Source: Pholiota molesta
Lineage: Eukaryota > Basidiomycota > Agaricomycetes > Agaricales > Strophariaceae
Assembly (NCBI GenBank): GCA_014925825.1
Contig: JACGCK010000304.1
Coordinates: 1 to 46,738 of the forward strand
Length of the DNA stretch: 46,738 nt
Reading direction: 5' to 3'
Below, in pieces: positions 32,910 through 44,499 of this stretch; within the stretch, counting starts at the first letter, position 1, and each line of letters opens with the position of its first letter. The notes beneath the pieces were generated by a model, which saw nothing but the letters and a program-made list of their open reading frames with translations, searched no databases and was not told where the DNA came from. Position numbers and translations under genes: made by a program.

Positions 32910-35900
32910 ATGGCAAGCGATAAGCGACCGTCTGCAGTACCGCTTCGCGCCCACTTAACAAGTAAGAAGACTGGTGTGGTATACAAATATTGCTTTTGAT
33001 ATTATCAATTTTAGGCATTGAGGTCGTGGGCAATCTCGAGAAGAAATTGAATATACGAACGGACCATTTTTTGAAAGTCTATGTGGATGGCGAAAAAGTC
33101 GCGAAGTCGGAGAAGAAGTCCAATGCGCCTCCCCCTCGATGGGAATGGCCAGGAGACCACCAATTGCGAGTCTGCGTTTCCTTCGTCGTGATAGAGCTGG
33201 CGCTAATTGATCACCTTACTGATATCAGCTTGCTCCACCCCTCGTCAACGATTAAGGTAGTTATTTACCGCAAAGCCAGTCTCCGCGTTGGAAAGAACGC
33301 AGTTGGACAGCACAGTGGGAAGGTCATTGAGCTACTCGAGAATGGTTAGCGCATTCCCTGCTCGCGTCCTTCTCGACAGCTAACTCGTCCAGACACAACT
33401 CTTGACCTCGAAGATGAGACTGGTGCTGGCATCGCGCCCAAGATAAAGATCGGGTTATCTCTCGTTCCCGAGTCTGAGAATGACTTCCAACGCTTCATGG
33501 ACACCGTCGACGCCAATGTTTCTGGCCTCAATAGCAACAATCAAGTGCTGCATGCTGGTGTTCTGACGCTTGGCAATACCTTGCGGTTGATGAAAAATAT
33601 CATGGATGTCGTCGCCGATGTACGTTTCGATTATTTCCTCTTTCTCAATTTATTGACTTGGTGGGCGTGTCAATAGGCGCATCCAATTTTGAAAGCGTCT
33701 TGGGTAGTCATGTCCTCTGTTTATGTGGTGCGTAATTGCACTGAAAAAAATTGACGCTACAAGTATGATGATCATGCAAATAGGCAATGCAAGAGGCGGA
33801 GGGCATGGACGATTCCATTCGGGATCTGGCGGAAAGCCTGCGAGAGATGTTGGGTGTCGCCAAGGAGTACCCGGGCCTGCTATTGATCGAGGGCACGACC
33901 AACGTTACTGAGGAGATCGGCCGCACATCATTGAAGGTCACATCGCTCTTCTACGAGTATACGAGACCATCTTTTATCAGTAAGGATTGCCACGACTCAT
34001 TAATACAACCTTATACAATGACGGTCGTCTTGTAGGACGGGTCCTGAACTCTCAATTATCCGATGATATGAGATCACGCATTGCACAATGTCAGAAATCT
34101 TGCGACGACCTGAAGCAGAAATTTGATAGAAGAATCAACATCGGGACGAACCGTCAGGGCGCCAGGACCGAAGCTGTAGTGTCGGAAATGAAGGGTACTT
34201 TGAAGACAATTAAAGACGACGCGAAAGGTATTTTTGAATTTTGCCTAACACCTGACCATAATAAGTGAACTTGAATTTATTTCAGCGAAGGAAATTTATC
34301 AATGGCTTTCTGCACCTGATAGTTCCAAGAAATACCATGAAGCGCGCGAGAAGCATCAAGCAGAGACGTGCTCCTGGTTCCTTGATGGGACGCGATTCCG
34401 CGAATTTCAGGAAAAGGCCGACTTTCTCTGGATCAAAGGAACCGGTAAGCTTTCTCTTAAATATGGCAAGCGGGAGGTTTTATTGAACGATTACACAGCT
34501 GGTTGTGGAAAAACAGTTTTATGGTAGGCTTTTGAGTCCCAAAATTTATGGAAATAACAATAACCAGAATCATACTGTCTTTTCAGCTCGTCCATCATCG
34601 AAAAAATTATTCAACTTCGCACGGAGAAATCCTCAGTTGCTTATGCATATTTCTTCTTCGACGGAAGGGATTCGCAAAAGGATCTTCAGCTCCATGACAA
34701 GCTCATCCGATCGCTCATATGTCAGCTCTCTCTGCAATGTGACGGTATACCTACTGTGTTGGCGGAGTTATACGGTCTCGGCTACCAGCAGCCTTCCACT
34801 CGCTCCCTCCAGGACACACTTCACCGCATCATTGATGGCTTGCAAATGACATACATCATTATTGACTCCCTTGACGAATGTATTGAACAAGAGAAGCTGC
34901 TGCTCTGGATCGATCAGATCGTCTCGCGCAAGACGGGCAACTTGCATGTGGTGGTCGCCAGTCGGCCGGAGCGCGAGATCAGCGACGTTCTCCGACCACT
35001 TGACCCGAACTGCGTGGACTTGGTGGCAGAGATAGCGAATCATGATATTACAATCTACCTCGAACAACAGCTTTTGAAGGTGAAGAAATGGGACGATGAA
35101 ACGCGGGATATTATCAGGTCAACTCTAACAACACGCGCCGAGGGAATGTACGCGTTTTCTCAGATTCAGATTCATAGAACTTTTATTTACGCTTTTCTAG
35201 GTTTCGTTGGGTTGCTTTGCAGCTAATTGAGTTGAAGAAGTGCCCAAGCCCTCGTTCAGTCATGAACCAGTTGGCCAGTCTACCGAAGGGGTTATACGAA
35301 ACATATGACCAAATTTTGTCGAGGATTGAAGAACAGGCTGACGACACCAAGATATTTCTGCGCTGGCTATGCTTTTCTGTTCGACCATTGACACTTGCTG
35401 AAATTGCTGAAACTGTGGTCGTGGATCTTGATGCCGATGATGGGCCACGGTATACGCCAGCACACCGCTACTGGGATCCGCGGGATGTGTTGGTGAGATG
35501 TTCCGGTTTTATCAGCGATTCTGAAGGTAAATCTAACTTGATACGACTGGTACTATATTCGCTGAAAAAAAGTGACAGGAGAAGTCAAGTTGGCGCATTT
35601 CTCGATCAAGGAGTATCTTCTTTCGGAGCACCTCCGTACGGGAGCTGCCTCAGAATTCCATTTGACCAGTGACGAACTCTCTCATGCCTTGATATCTCAG
35701 ATATGCTTGGCCTACATTCTACACTTTGACGCCCTCGACTCGATAGGCAAGGACAAAGACCTGGCGATCTCTTTCCCCCTTGTGCATTATGCTGCTGAGC
35801 ACTGGGTATTTCATGCTCAATCTGGCGGCATTGATCAGTCTGAGCCATCCGCGACGTTAACGCTAGCCCAGGAACTGTTCAAGCCCAACAGTGTGACTTT

Positions 35901-36953
35901 CGCCAATTGGATCAACATATCGGATTTAGATAGCAAGTACATCAACGGAGAACGGACCGACGTTACTACGGGCACAGCTCTTTACTATGCTTCGCTGGCT
36001 GGCCTGCAACGAGTGTCGGTATATCTCTTGGATATGGGGGCAGACGTCAACGCGCAGGATGGCGAATGCGGCACTGCACTGCAGGCGGCGTCAGCTCGAG
36101 GACACGAGCAAAACGTGAAACTCTTGTTAGAGAGGGGTGCGCACGTAAACACACAGAGAGGAAGATACTGCACTGCACTGCAGGCGGCATCAATGGGAGG
36201 GCACGAAGCGATCGCGAAGCTGCTATTGGAGAAGGGGCGGATGTGAATATACTTGGAGGGAGATACGGCACTGCACTTCAAGCAGCGTCGATGGGAGGGT
36301 ATGAGGCGGTTGTGAAACTGCTGTTGGAAAAAGGAGCGGACGCGAATGCGCAGGGAGGAAGGTACGGTACTGCGCTCCAGGCCGCAGCAATAGGAGGAAA
36401 CGAGGCGGTTGTGAAACTGCTTTTGGAGACGGGGGCAGACGCGAACGCACAAGGAGGAAGATACGGTACTGCACTCCAGGCGGCATCACTGGGAGGATAC
36501 GTGGTGATTACGAAGCAGCTCTTGGAGAAAAGAGCGGATGTGAACATACGCGGAGGAAGATATGGTACTGCCCTCCAAGCGGCATCAATGGGAGGACACG
36601 AAGCGATTGCGAGGCAGCTGTTAGAGAAAGGGGCGGATATGAACGCACAGGAAGGAAAATATGGCACCGCACTCCAGGCAGCATCAGCTAGAGGGTACGA
36701 GACGATTGCGAATCTGCTGTTAGAGATGGGGGCGGATGTGAATGCACAGGCAGGATTCTACAGCTCTGCGCTCCAGGAGGCGTCTGCTGGAGGACATGAG
36801 GCAATCACAAAGCTGCTGTTGAAAAAGGGTGCAGACGTGAATGCGAAGGGAGGAAGATACGGCGCTGCACTCCAGGTGGCATCAGCTGCAGGACACAAGG
36901 TGATTGCGAAAATGCTGTTGCAAAACGGCGCGGACACCATTGGTTTGTCATAG
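32910..36953 (+). CDS. NLR-type protein: C2-like domain, NACHT, ankyrin repeats (frame break in the repeats)
   Basis: Fungal STAND NTPase of the NACHT-ankyrin type, related to proteins of self/non-self recognition. Exons: 32910-32961, 33015-33344, 33393-33619, 33677-33727, 33784-33979, 34036-34227, 34286-34444, 34499-34523, 34587-35147, 35201-35526, 35579 onward. To the TGA at 36246 this is 2787 nt, in phase, 928 aa. An N-terminal C2-like domain (VVGNLEKKLNIRTDHFLKVY...) is followed by a helical region, then Walker A GTAGCGKT (about residue 402), Walker B IIIDSLDE (about 500), VVASRPER, and a winged-helix-like HFSIKEYLLSEHL. Ten 33-residue ankyrin repeats start at 35971. A G run at 36234-36237 is one base short, giving a stop in repeat 3; repeats 3-10 continue in the next frame to 36953. 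A possible 59-nt intron within exon 2 (33172-33230) would break the frame and is left unspliced. Confidence 0.85.
35971..36950 (+). repeat. ten near-identical 99-bp ankyrin units
   Basis: Units share GGAAGATACGG-ACTGC-CTCCAGGCGGCATC at the DNA level and the protein pattern GTALQAAS-GG-EA-KLLLEKGADVNAQ. Such high likeness between units of one gene points to recent expansion or repeat homogenisation. Confidence 0.85.
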
Positions 36954-37234
36954 GAATTGTTCTGTGAATTCGTCAGAAGATTGCGCCATCGCGCCAAAGT
37001 TTGTGTATCGTTCAGATTTCATGCGCAGCTGACCATTGGCATCCCATTGCTACACATACAAGTTGTTTTCAGGCTATAAATGCTACCGTAGTCTGGATAC
37101 TGGATAGACGACACGAATTTATGAGATCGGGGTTCAATATAATATCATAAAATACAAAATATTACCACGTCTAATATGCAACCTTAGCCGCCCTGCCCCA
37201 GTCTCCTTAGGCCGAGTCAGACGGTGCAGCTGTC

Positions 37235-38113
37235 TCAGCATCTGGCCATTCTTGTAACAATGAGGTGACCCCCGTGGGCGTCAACGTAGTCCCGAGCTGC
37301 GTAAAGGATGTCCTTCACAGGACAAAAAAATTCCTCTAAAACCTCAGCCTTCCCATGCCTAGTCAACAAATCACCATTAACCGGGGACCAGATATCGAGT
37401 GAAGTTAAAATGACTTACGCGACCATCATATGCCGCCCCGCCTCGGCCGCCCCCCTCATGTCCACCTGCATGTAACATGCCTCTCCGCACGCGCGACAGC
37501 ATAGATCGTCGTCCTCGAGCGGCCCCTCTGCGATGGGAGGGTGTGGAGACGCAGATGCGCTGGGGAGTTCCATCTCCAGTAAGATTAGAGCTCCCGTCTT
37601 CGGTGGGTCGTCGTCTATGTCTCTCTACCTAAATCTTGTAGCAGGACGCACAGAAACGAACGCGAAGGTTGAAAAGCAGGCGCCTGCCGATTTTCCCGCA
37701 GCCCTATGTATACCAAGTGAGCGGTTGAAGAAGTCGAGGAACATGGAAATACTCACAGAACAGATGGATTCGAATAAAAGATGGGCATATCGAGCTTCGC
37801 TGAGATCACTAGGGCAGTCAGGGAGGCCCTCGACCGTACGCCATGTAGCTAACCACGCGTGCCGATCTTGTGTGCCTAAGAACATGCGTGCGAAGTGGCG
37901 AGATGCGCGCGACAAGTGAAGGAGGTCCAAGGGGTGGAGGCGGGAGCAAATCTCAAAGAAAATGTCGAGAGGCAGGGAAAGGAGACTGGACAGCTTTCCG
38001 AGCATCTTAACGCGTTTCGGTTTGGAGCTACTCGTTGCCGCTTTCTTCTTTAAAGGCCGAATAGAGGACCCGCTGGCAATGAGCTCTTTGCTGGGTGCAA
38101 CTGGAATCATCAT
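37235..38113 (-). CDS. F-box protein with Cys-rich motif (3' exons tentative)
   Basis: The ATG at 38113 starts a Lys/Ser-rich tail and an F-box at residues about 43-80 (LPLDIFFEICSRLHPLDLLH, then LSRASRHFARMFLG), followed by WLATWRTVEGLPDCPSDLSEARYAHLLFE, the common pattern of agaricomycete F-box proteins. Exon 1 is 38113-37757, the intron 37756-37704, and exon 2 opens GCGKIGRR...NLRVRFCASCYK, a likely zinc-binding segment, but hits a stop at about 37629. Two further exon-like blocks follow in usable frames: LEDDDLCCRACGEACYMQVD (about 37500) and, after an intron with GTAAGT...ACTAG, HGKAEVLEEFFCPVKDILYA ending at 37235. One missing base near 37632 would link them through an intron ending at about 37534. 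It is a probable SCF adaptor; the short 143-aa version is the conservative model. Confidence 0.65.
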
Positions 38114-40543
38114 GCCGCCGGGGCGAGAGGTTGGTGCTGAGAATGACTGTTCCTTGAGCTAGTGCCCTTTAACATAAGCCACGTATGTAGTTCGCACCTG
38201 TTTGCTCCAGATAGCTGTAGGGAATTGACGCGTTGAGCAAGACGCGTTGAGCGCCTTACTTGTATGACTTCCATTGCTTCTGGTAGAGCAATCTATGACC
38301 CCGGCCGCTTGAAAGAAGAGTTTGTTAGGTTCGGGATAAACAGGGTGAACTGTTATGGAGTCACACTGAGGGAGTTCAGAACAGAAAAGGCGCGGCGAAC
38401 GCTAGAACCGTTAATACAGGTAACGTGACATCTCGGACGCGTTCAACGTTGCGCAATGCGCACCTGGCCTCGTACTAGGCCGAAGTCCGACCTGTCTATG
38501 AAGATAAATCTGTCGATAGACAGTTAAGGTAGTAAGCGGAATGTGACCGTCGAAGGTGGATTTTCTCAGGTGACTCTTGGCCAGGTCATAATTTAAAAAA
38601 GAGCAAAGCCATCGCAGTTAGGCGCGACGGCGCCGCCGAGTCTCACGAGCTCCCCGGTGAAGGACACGCTCTAGGATGTGTAATTTCCTGGCGGTGGGAT
38701 GAAGCATCTCTGGGTCTGGTAAGGTAAATCAATGCAAAAATAATACAATTCAAATCAGCATTTATTCAAAGCAATTCTATGTCGCCCAGTGCAGTGGAGA
38801 TGCGAAAGGCCGTTGTTTTCTCGGCGAGAATCTCATATACTGGATACTGGCTCTGAAGGTCCGCTCTCGTTGTCTGAAATGTCAAAGCTTTCTGAGAGGC
38901 AAAGGTAGTCAGGTTCAAAATGGAGCCATGTCTGAAATTGTGGTTGACGACGTGAACCCAGCGGCTGCGCACTGTCGGGGCTGTGGGAGCTGGTCAGAGC
39001 CTAAGGCTAATTGTATGTGGATCAGGGAATTTCAAGCACGGAAATTTCGATTTTGTTTCCAATATTAATATTAGTGTATGTGCCAATCCGCTATTCGCCA
39101 ATTTGCGAGCCTCTCTTCACTAATATAGGCCTCATAAACCTGATTCAGCCAACGGACAGCGATGCACCGCACTACATTGACATTATCCGCAGCTGTTGGG
39201 CGCTGTCAGGCGCTGTCGATCAATTTGAATGCGCCTGTGTTCATCGCCTCCACAGCTTTCGTGCGACTTACCGCATTGTCAATGGGGTCCTTTTGTCAGT
39301 TTCGTTATACCCCAACTTTAAGCTTCCGAAGGTGTCGTTAGCGATCGAGACTCAAGTCCGCAGCTTCCTTTCACTCATACTCCAGTCTTCTCTATTTTCG
39401 TCCTGATGTCGAGGTGCGCATATTTACTCGTTGTTAATGATAACAATCTTCGCGATCGTGTTTACCTGTCGTGTCCGTATCTGTATTGATGTTTAGCGCT
39501 TGCGCAACAGCGCACAACTCAGCGATCCTTCGGACGTGGGTATTTGGCCCCTTTAGAGTTGCCTTAGAGTACAATTCTCGCAATTTAGAATACCTTTTCA
39601 AGGTTGATGCCTCCAGAAGATGAATACAGAGCTTTGGTTCTCCAATAAGCAGATTACACTCCTGAGTACTATATATCTCGAAGCATGTACTAAAAATAGA
39701 CAACGCGCGCGCTTGATGGACTTGAGCTAAATTGGCTGTAGTCGCCTACAAATAAGTAAGTAGTTCAGCCATCTCCTTCAAGACGAGTAAGCTAGCGTAC
39801 TTACGGGACGTCATTCCCTTTCGATTAATATCCTATCGTGGGAGTTGGGGCAGTGGTGGGCAAGGAGGTATCGGTAATACTTGCACTCTCGCTATCATGG
39901 GTGACGTAAGTAATGGCTAACGTGATACCTTCGAGCTCTACTCACGTCCAAACAACCGTAGAGGTTCTATCAACGAGATACGGTGACTCGTCAATAACGG
40001 TGTGATAGATCTTCTTCGCTATACGAGTATGGACAGAATTATCTCTGCCCACCGACTAGGACTGAATCAGTATGTGCAAGCATTGATATTTCTCGGCGAG
40101 GATACTGACCGCTAAGATAGCCACAATTTGAGTTGCGAAAAAAAACAAGGACGTTGAACTGCATAGTGGTGATAGTCACAAGGGAAGTGTGCTTTATCGA
40201 TTTAGGATTCGGTCCTCGTGTATAACCTACACTCATGGGCGGCCATGCCTAATTGGTGAGTCGCACATGAACCTTAACTTGTCCATTTGAGACTCTCAAA
40301 TTAAAATGTGCGGAACTTCGGACGGATGGCCTGGGCGCTGAAATCAAAGAAGCAGCTTCCGTGTCATCGCAAACCAATTATTCATCAGAACAATCGAAGC
40401 TTCATGGAGCCAAAGGGTTCTCAGTAATTAATATTTAGTATATGATCGTAACGCGAAGATCTCTGCTAATTTTGGGTCCGCAGGAAGAACACCGGAATAA
40501 AAAAAATGGCAGTGCTGTAACACCGGTGACAGACCCTTTACAG
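38114..40543. other. gene-poor region with protein-like scraps
   Basis: No full gene could be built. Minus strand 38972-38766 reads like the end of a protein (SRWVHVVNHNFRHGS..., ...FRISTALGDIELL, stop). Minus strand about 39748-39450 reads as one exon between an AG acceptor (TTTGTAG) and a GT donor (GTAAACACG), containing NLAQVHQARALSIFSTCFEI and LELYSKATL-like residues. Neither has a motif I can name. The right end (about 40300-40543) is the laccase upstream region. Confidence 0.4.
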
Positions 40544-40551
40544 TATATAAA
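40544..40551 (+). promoter_or_regulatory. TATA box of the laccase gene
   Basis: TATATAAA, 68 bp before the laccase ATG at 40619. Confidence 0.6.
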
Positions 40552-40618
40552 GGGAGCCATGAAGATGGCACAGTATTCAAACTACTTAACTCTAATATTT
40601 CGTACCCCCAGAGACATC

Positions 40619-42948
40619 ATGCATTTCCACACACTGCTCATCAGCATTTCTATCGTTGTAGGCGCTTACGGCGCTATAGGACCCAGCTCCAATCTTTATA
40701 TTGAGAACAAGTATATTCTTCCCGATGGCTACAATCGCTCGTAAGTTTCTTATTCAGGACGGCCTAATTTTTATATCTAATGCTGCAACCTTGCATCTAG
40801 AACCGTACTAGCTGGACCGACTGCAGATAATGTCACCTTTCCGGGACCACTAATTACTGGCTTCAAGGTATGCTCGCCTGTATTGTATTGTCTAATAGTG
40901 ACTCACGGAACCTCATGTTAGGGAGACACATTCGGTTTGAATGTCATCGACGAGCTCACTGATACCACCATGTTGACAAGCACAAGTATTGTACGTCTTT
41001 CGCATAGTTATCGTCCTATTCAAACGATACCATTTGCATTTCTGTTGACCATGCTCGCTCAATATATATATACAGCATTGGCATGGTCTGTTCCAAGAAG
41101 GTACCAACTGGGCTGACGGTCCTGTGGGCATCAACCAATGCCCTATCTCGCCTGGCCATTCTTTTTTGTACCAGTTCAGCGTCCCGGATCAGGCGGGCAC
41201 ATTCTGGTACCACTCTCATCACTGTAAGCTCTTTCTCCTCTATGGCCATTCGAAATCTCACTGCAGTTGCGTTCCCACAGCGACACAATACTGCGACGGC
41301 CTCCGAGGTCCTTTGGTCATCTATGACAATGATGACCCCTACCGAAGCCTGTAAGTAATCGCACCGTTTATAATGGTTTCTATCTAATTATTCTCTTTAG
41401 GTATGATTATGACGATGGTAAGTCATACAATTAGCGCCTGTCTCAATCTGGATCAATGCACAAGTGCTAATGCTTGCCTCCTTATCTTACCATAGAGACC
41501 ACCGTTATTACACTGGCTGACTGGTACGTGAGACCCTTTTCGTTATATGAATCCGTATCTTACCTTCATAACTGTAGGTACCATACCGTAGCGCCCTCAA
41601 TAGCTGTAATAACGGCGGACGCGACCTTGATCAACGGCATTGGCCGATATGTCGGCGGACCCACGGTGCCGCTCACAGTGATCACAGTCCTTCCGAACAA
41701 ACGCTATCGATTCCGCTTGGTGTCTCTTTCTTGTGATCCCTACTTCAATTTTTCAATTGACGGACATTCTTTTGTGCGTAATTCTTCAATTGTAAATTCT
41801 ATGTGGTCTAACAGGGCCACTCTTTACTTAAGACTATCATCGAGGTCGACGGTATCAACACTCAACCCCTCGTCGTCGATTCTATCGAAATTTATGCTGG
41901 CCAGAGGTATTCATTCGTTTGAACACCACTGAAGCTATCGACAACTACTGGATCCGTGCAAATCCTAGTGCTGGTAACACAGATTTTGACGGTGGATCAA
42001 CTCAGCAATCCTGCAATACTTTGGTGCTGCAGATGCTGACCCCACAACCAATTCCACCGCCTCAAACCCCATGGTCGAGACTGACCTCCATCCCTTGACC
42101 AATGCTGCTGCCCCTGGAGTGGCCACCGTTGGTGCCGCCGATGTTAACATCAATTTGGACATCGAATTCGATTCGACGACTCTGTTGTTCACGGTCAACA
42201 ACGCTTCCTTCGTTGCTCCTTCGGTTCCTGTTCTCCTTCAAATCATGAGTGGCGCAAAGACGGCGACGGATTTGCTCCCCAGTGGCTCAGTCTATGTTCT
42301 GCCACCTAACAAAGTCATCGAAATCTCTATGCCAGGAGGATCGGTCGGTAGTCCTGTAAGCGCGCTGGATTCTCTAATCCCTCACATATGCTGACGAAAA
42401 AAAATATCCTTAGCATCCTATCCATCTTCACGGCGTAAGTTCTACTCAACCTTTGGGCAATTATCTCTAACTATTCTTATTTAGCATGCGTTCTCGGTTG
42501 TGCGAAGTGCGGGAAGCACTGTCTATAACTACGTCGATCCCGTTCAACGTGATGTCGTCAGTATGGTGTGGCTGGCGATAATACGACGATTCGGTTCACA
42601 ACGGACAATGCTGGTCCATGGATTTTGCACTGGTTCGTATTTCATTGATTTCTGCGATATATTCTACTTGTATTAACCACCTATCCGTAGCCACATTGAT
42701 TGGCATCTTAATACGTAAGTTATCGCGCGGCTTCTGACTTGCATAACTTGAACTTTCCTTCGAAAATAGCGGCCTCGCGGTCGTAATGGCTGAGGATGTC
42801 AATACGACGGCGACAATGGATCCTCCCTGTATGTATCTTGCTGCATTTGTTGCCTAGTGTGTGTATTCTGATTTATCAATTGTCAACTCTAGCGGCCTGG
42901 GATGATCTCTGCCCAACATACAATGCGTTGCCCACTCAAACTTTTTGA
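40619..42948 (+). CDS. laccase (multicopper oxidase), three frame breaks
   Basis: Secreted phenol oxidase that reduces O2 to water with four coppers. Signal peptide [19 protein letters not shown], then AIGP as in mature basidiomycete laccases. Exons: 40619-40740, 40801-40867, 40922-40990, 41076-41223, 41281-41350, 41401-41417, 41496-41523, 41578-41773, 41833-42355, 42414-42434, 42485-42632, 42691-42714, 42770-42828, 42893-42948. Copper motifs: L1 [17 protein letters not shown]2 [18 protein letters not shown]3 HPIHLHG+H, L4 [13 protein letters not shown]; all ten His and the Cys are present. Leu lies ten residues after the Cys (axial position). One base appears missing at each of 41918-41920 (T run), 41996 (A) and 42564 (T); the first gives an immediate stop. 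With these filled the protein would be about 516 aa, the normal length. Splice sites all look functional. Confidence 0.85.
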
Positions 42949-44131
42949 TCAGCTTCGAGTCGGGCGAATGAAAAAGTCAGCCGTGTTCTAACTTGCATAG
43001 ATATATGGAGATTTTTATTGAATATCTAAGTATGTCACGATACATGGTCTTATGCAATCACTTTCATTCAAGCACTATGCACCGAGTCATCTGCAAGGGC
43101 AACCTATTCTGTAGGTAATACTCATCCCAACCCATATCCACCATGCGGTCCGCCTGTCATAGGAGAAGGTAGAGAACTATGTTTTGGGGACGAGTGACCG
43201 CGGCATCGTCTCCACCCGCCGCGTTTGGGCCGTGTGACGGTGTCATCCTGCAACGATAGCGGCTTTCTCCGCTTTCACCGCAACCAGGACTGCAGCCCGG
43301 CTTACCGACATCCAGCGCCTAGCGCGAGAATAGTAAAATATCCAAGCCAAGGTTCTTTAGGGTAGTCCAACAAGTGAACAGCGACGATGAGCGAATGCCG
43401 TGAAGGTCGACTTGACGAGGTAAGAATGATAGTACGGCTCTTGGCGCAAAGTATCAAGGAAGATTTCAGGCCAGGAGCAGTTGAGGGTTGTCAGATTGTA
43501 GAGGTGCGCCTAGATGCAGCCCAAAATGGCGAAGAAGAGCAATGCATGAATCCATGACGTTGCGGCGCTGTTAACGGGTATCCTGGACATCGTCGGAAGA
43601 ATTGATCACATCGCATACCACCGCCGGAATGCCTTGGGTCCTCGTACGATCACCTCTGCTTATGCCGTCCACCGTGCTACGTCCACCAGCGCAACCTAGC
43701 CAAGCGCCTAGCCTCTCTCCCACCCGTCCATCCCTACCGCTTCCCTCTTCCTCACTTCTACCTATCCGTCACCTCCACTCCGTCTTCTCCTTCATCCACC
43801 GTCCACAGGAAGGCCCGCTTCACGAAGTATACCAGCGCATGGAGCCCACTCGTACATCCCAGACATCGCGGTCGTTGTTGGATGTACCCCCAAGAGCCGG
43901 AGGGTCGATCGACACGTCACCGAGATGGCGTCGCCAGCATAGAAAGATGGGAAGTAGATGAAACGACATGCAAGACTCGCATCGTGAATAGACGAGAGGA
44001 CATGGGAAATTCTGATAGCAGCGAAGAAAGCTGTTGAGATGCGAGGAGATAGCAAGCGGAGAAGTGACTCATGCGACGAAGTAACGCGGGGAATAAGCAT
44101 CGTGTCGACAAGGCCGGAGAATGTTTGAATG
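42949..44131. other. intergenic region between laccase and the LTR
   Basis: Several open frames on both strands lack linked exons or motifs. A minus-strand stretch near 43950-43800 (FYAGDAISVTCRSTLRLLGV) is protein-like but isolated. No gene supported. Confidence 0.4.
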
Positions 44132-44439
44132 TGTTAATTGGCTGTGAGAGCGACGCAGTGCTGGTAGTGACTGCGGTGGGAGTTTCGGCACACGGGGTAG
44201 CGAACAAAAAGACAATTGAAAGACTTAGAATTCACTGGGGCGACTGTCTACTGCGTACATGGCTTTTATACCTACGAGTAAATAGTCACGAGATAAAGTA
44301 AAAATAGCTAAGGAGCGACAGGGGTAGGAGGTGGAGAAATAGCATATGGAAATCAAAGATAAAATGAAATAAAAGGAGTGTGGTGCGGTCTGAGCTCAGA
44401 AACATGGATAGAGTCCGAAAAGGGTATCGATTCGTTACA
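44132..44439 (-). repeat. 3' LTR of the Ty3/gypsy element (inner end firm, outer end inferred)
   Basis: On the minus strand the LTR begins TGTAACGAATCGATACCC at 44439, right after a purine tract. It carries its own TATA box (GTATAAAAGCC, around 44262-44272). The outer end is put at TTAACA (44132), giving TGT...ACA ends and 308 bp. The 5' LTR lies outside the window, so this cannot be checked here. Confidence 0.6.
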
Positions 44440-44449
44440 CCCGCCCTCC
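44440..44449 (-). other. polypurine tract of the retroelement
   Basis: GGAGGGCGGG directly next to the LTR start, the expected primer site for plus-strand DNA synthesis. Confidence 0.6.
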
Positions 44450-44499
44450 AGGGTTTGTGTAGCAAAGCCTATGTGAATGTGGGAGGCTCGAAAGGGGGT

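Noticed and set aside
35971..36950. Regular ~99-bp repeats as a CRISPR-like array
   Set aside because: Repeats are in-frame ankyrin codons with no unique spacers, in a eukaryotic gene.
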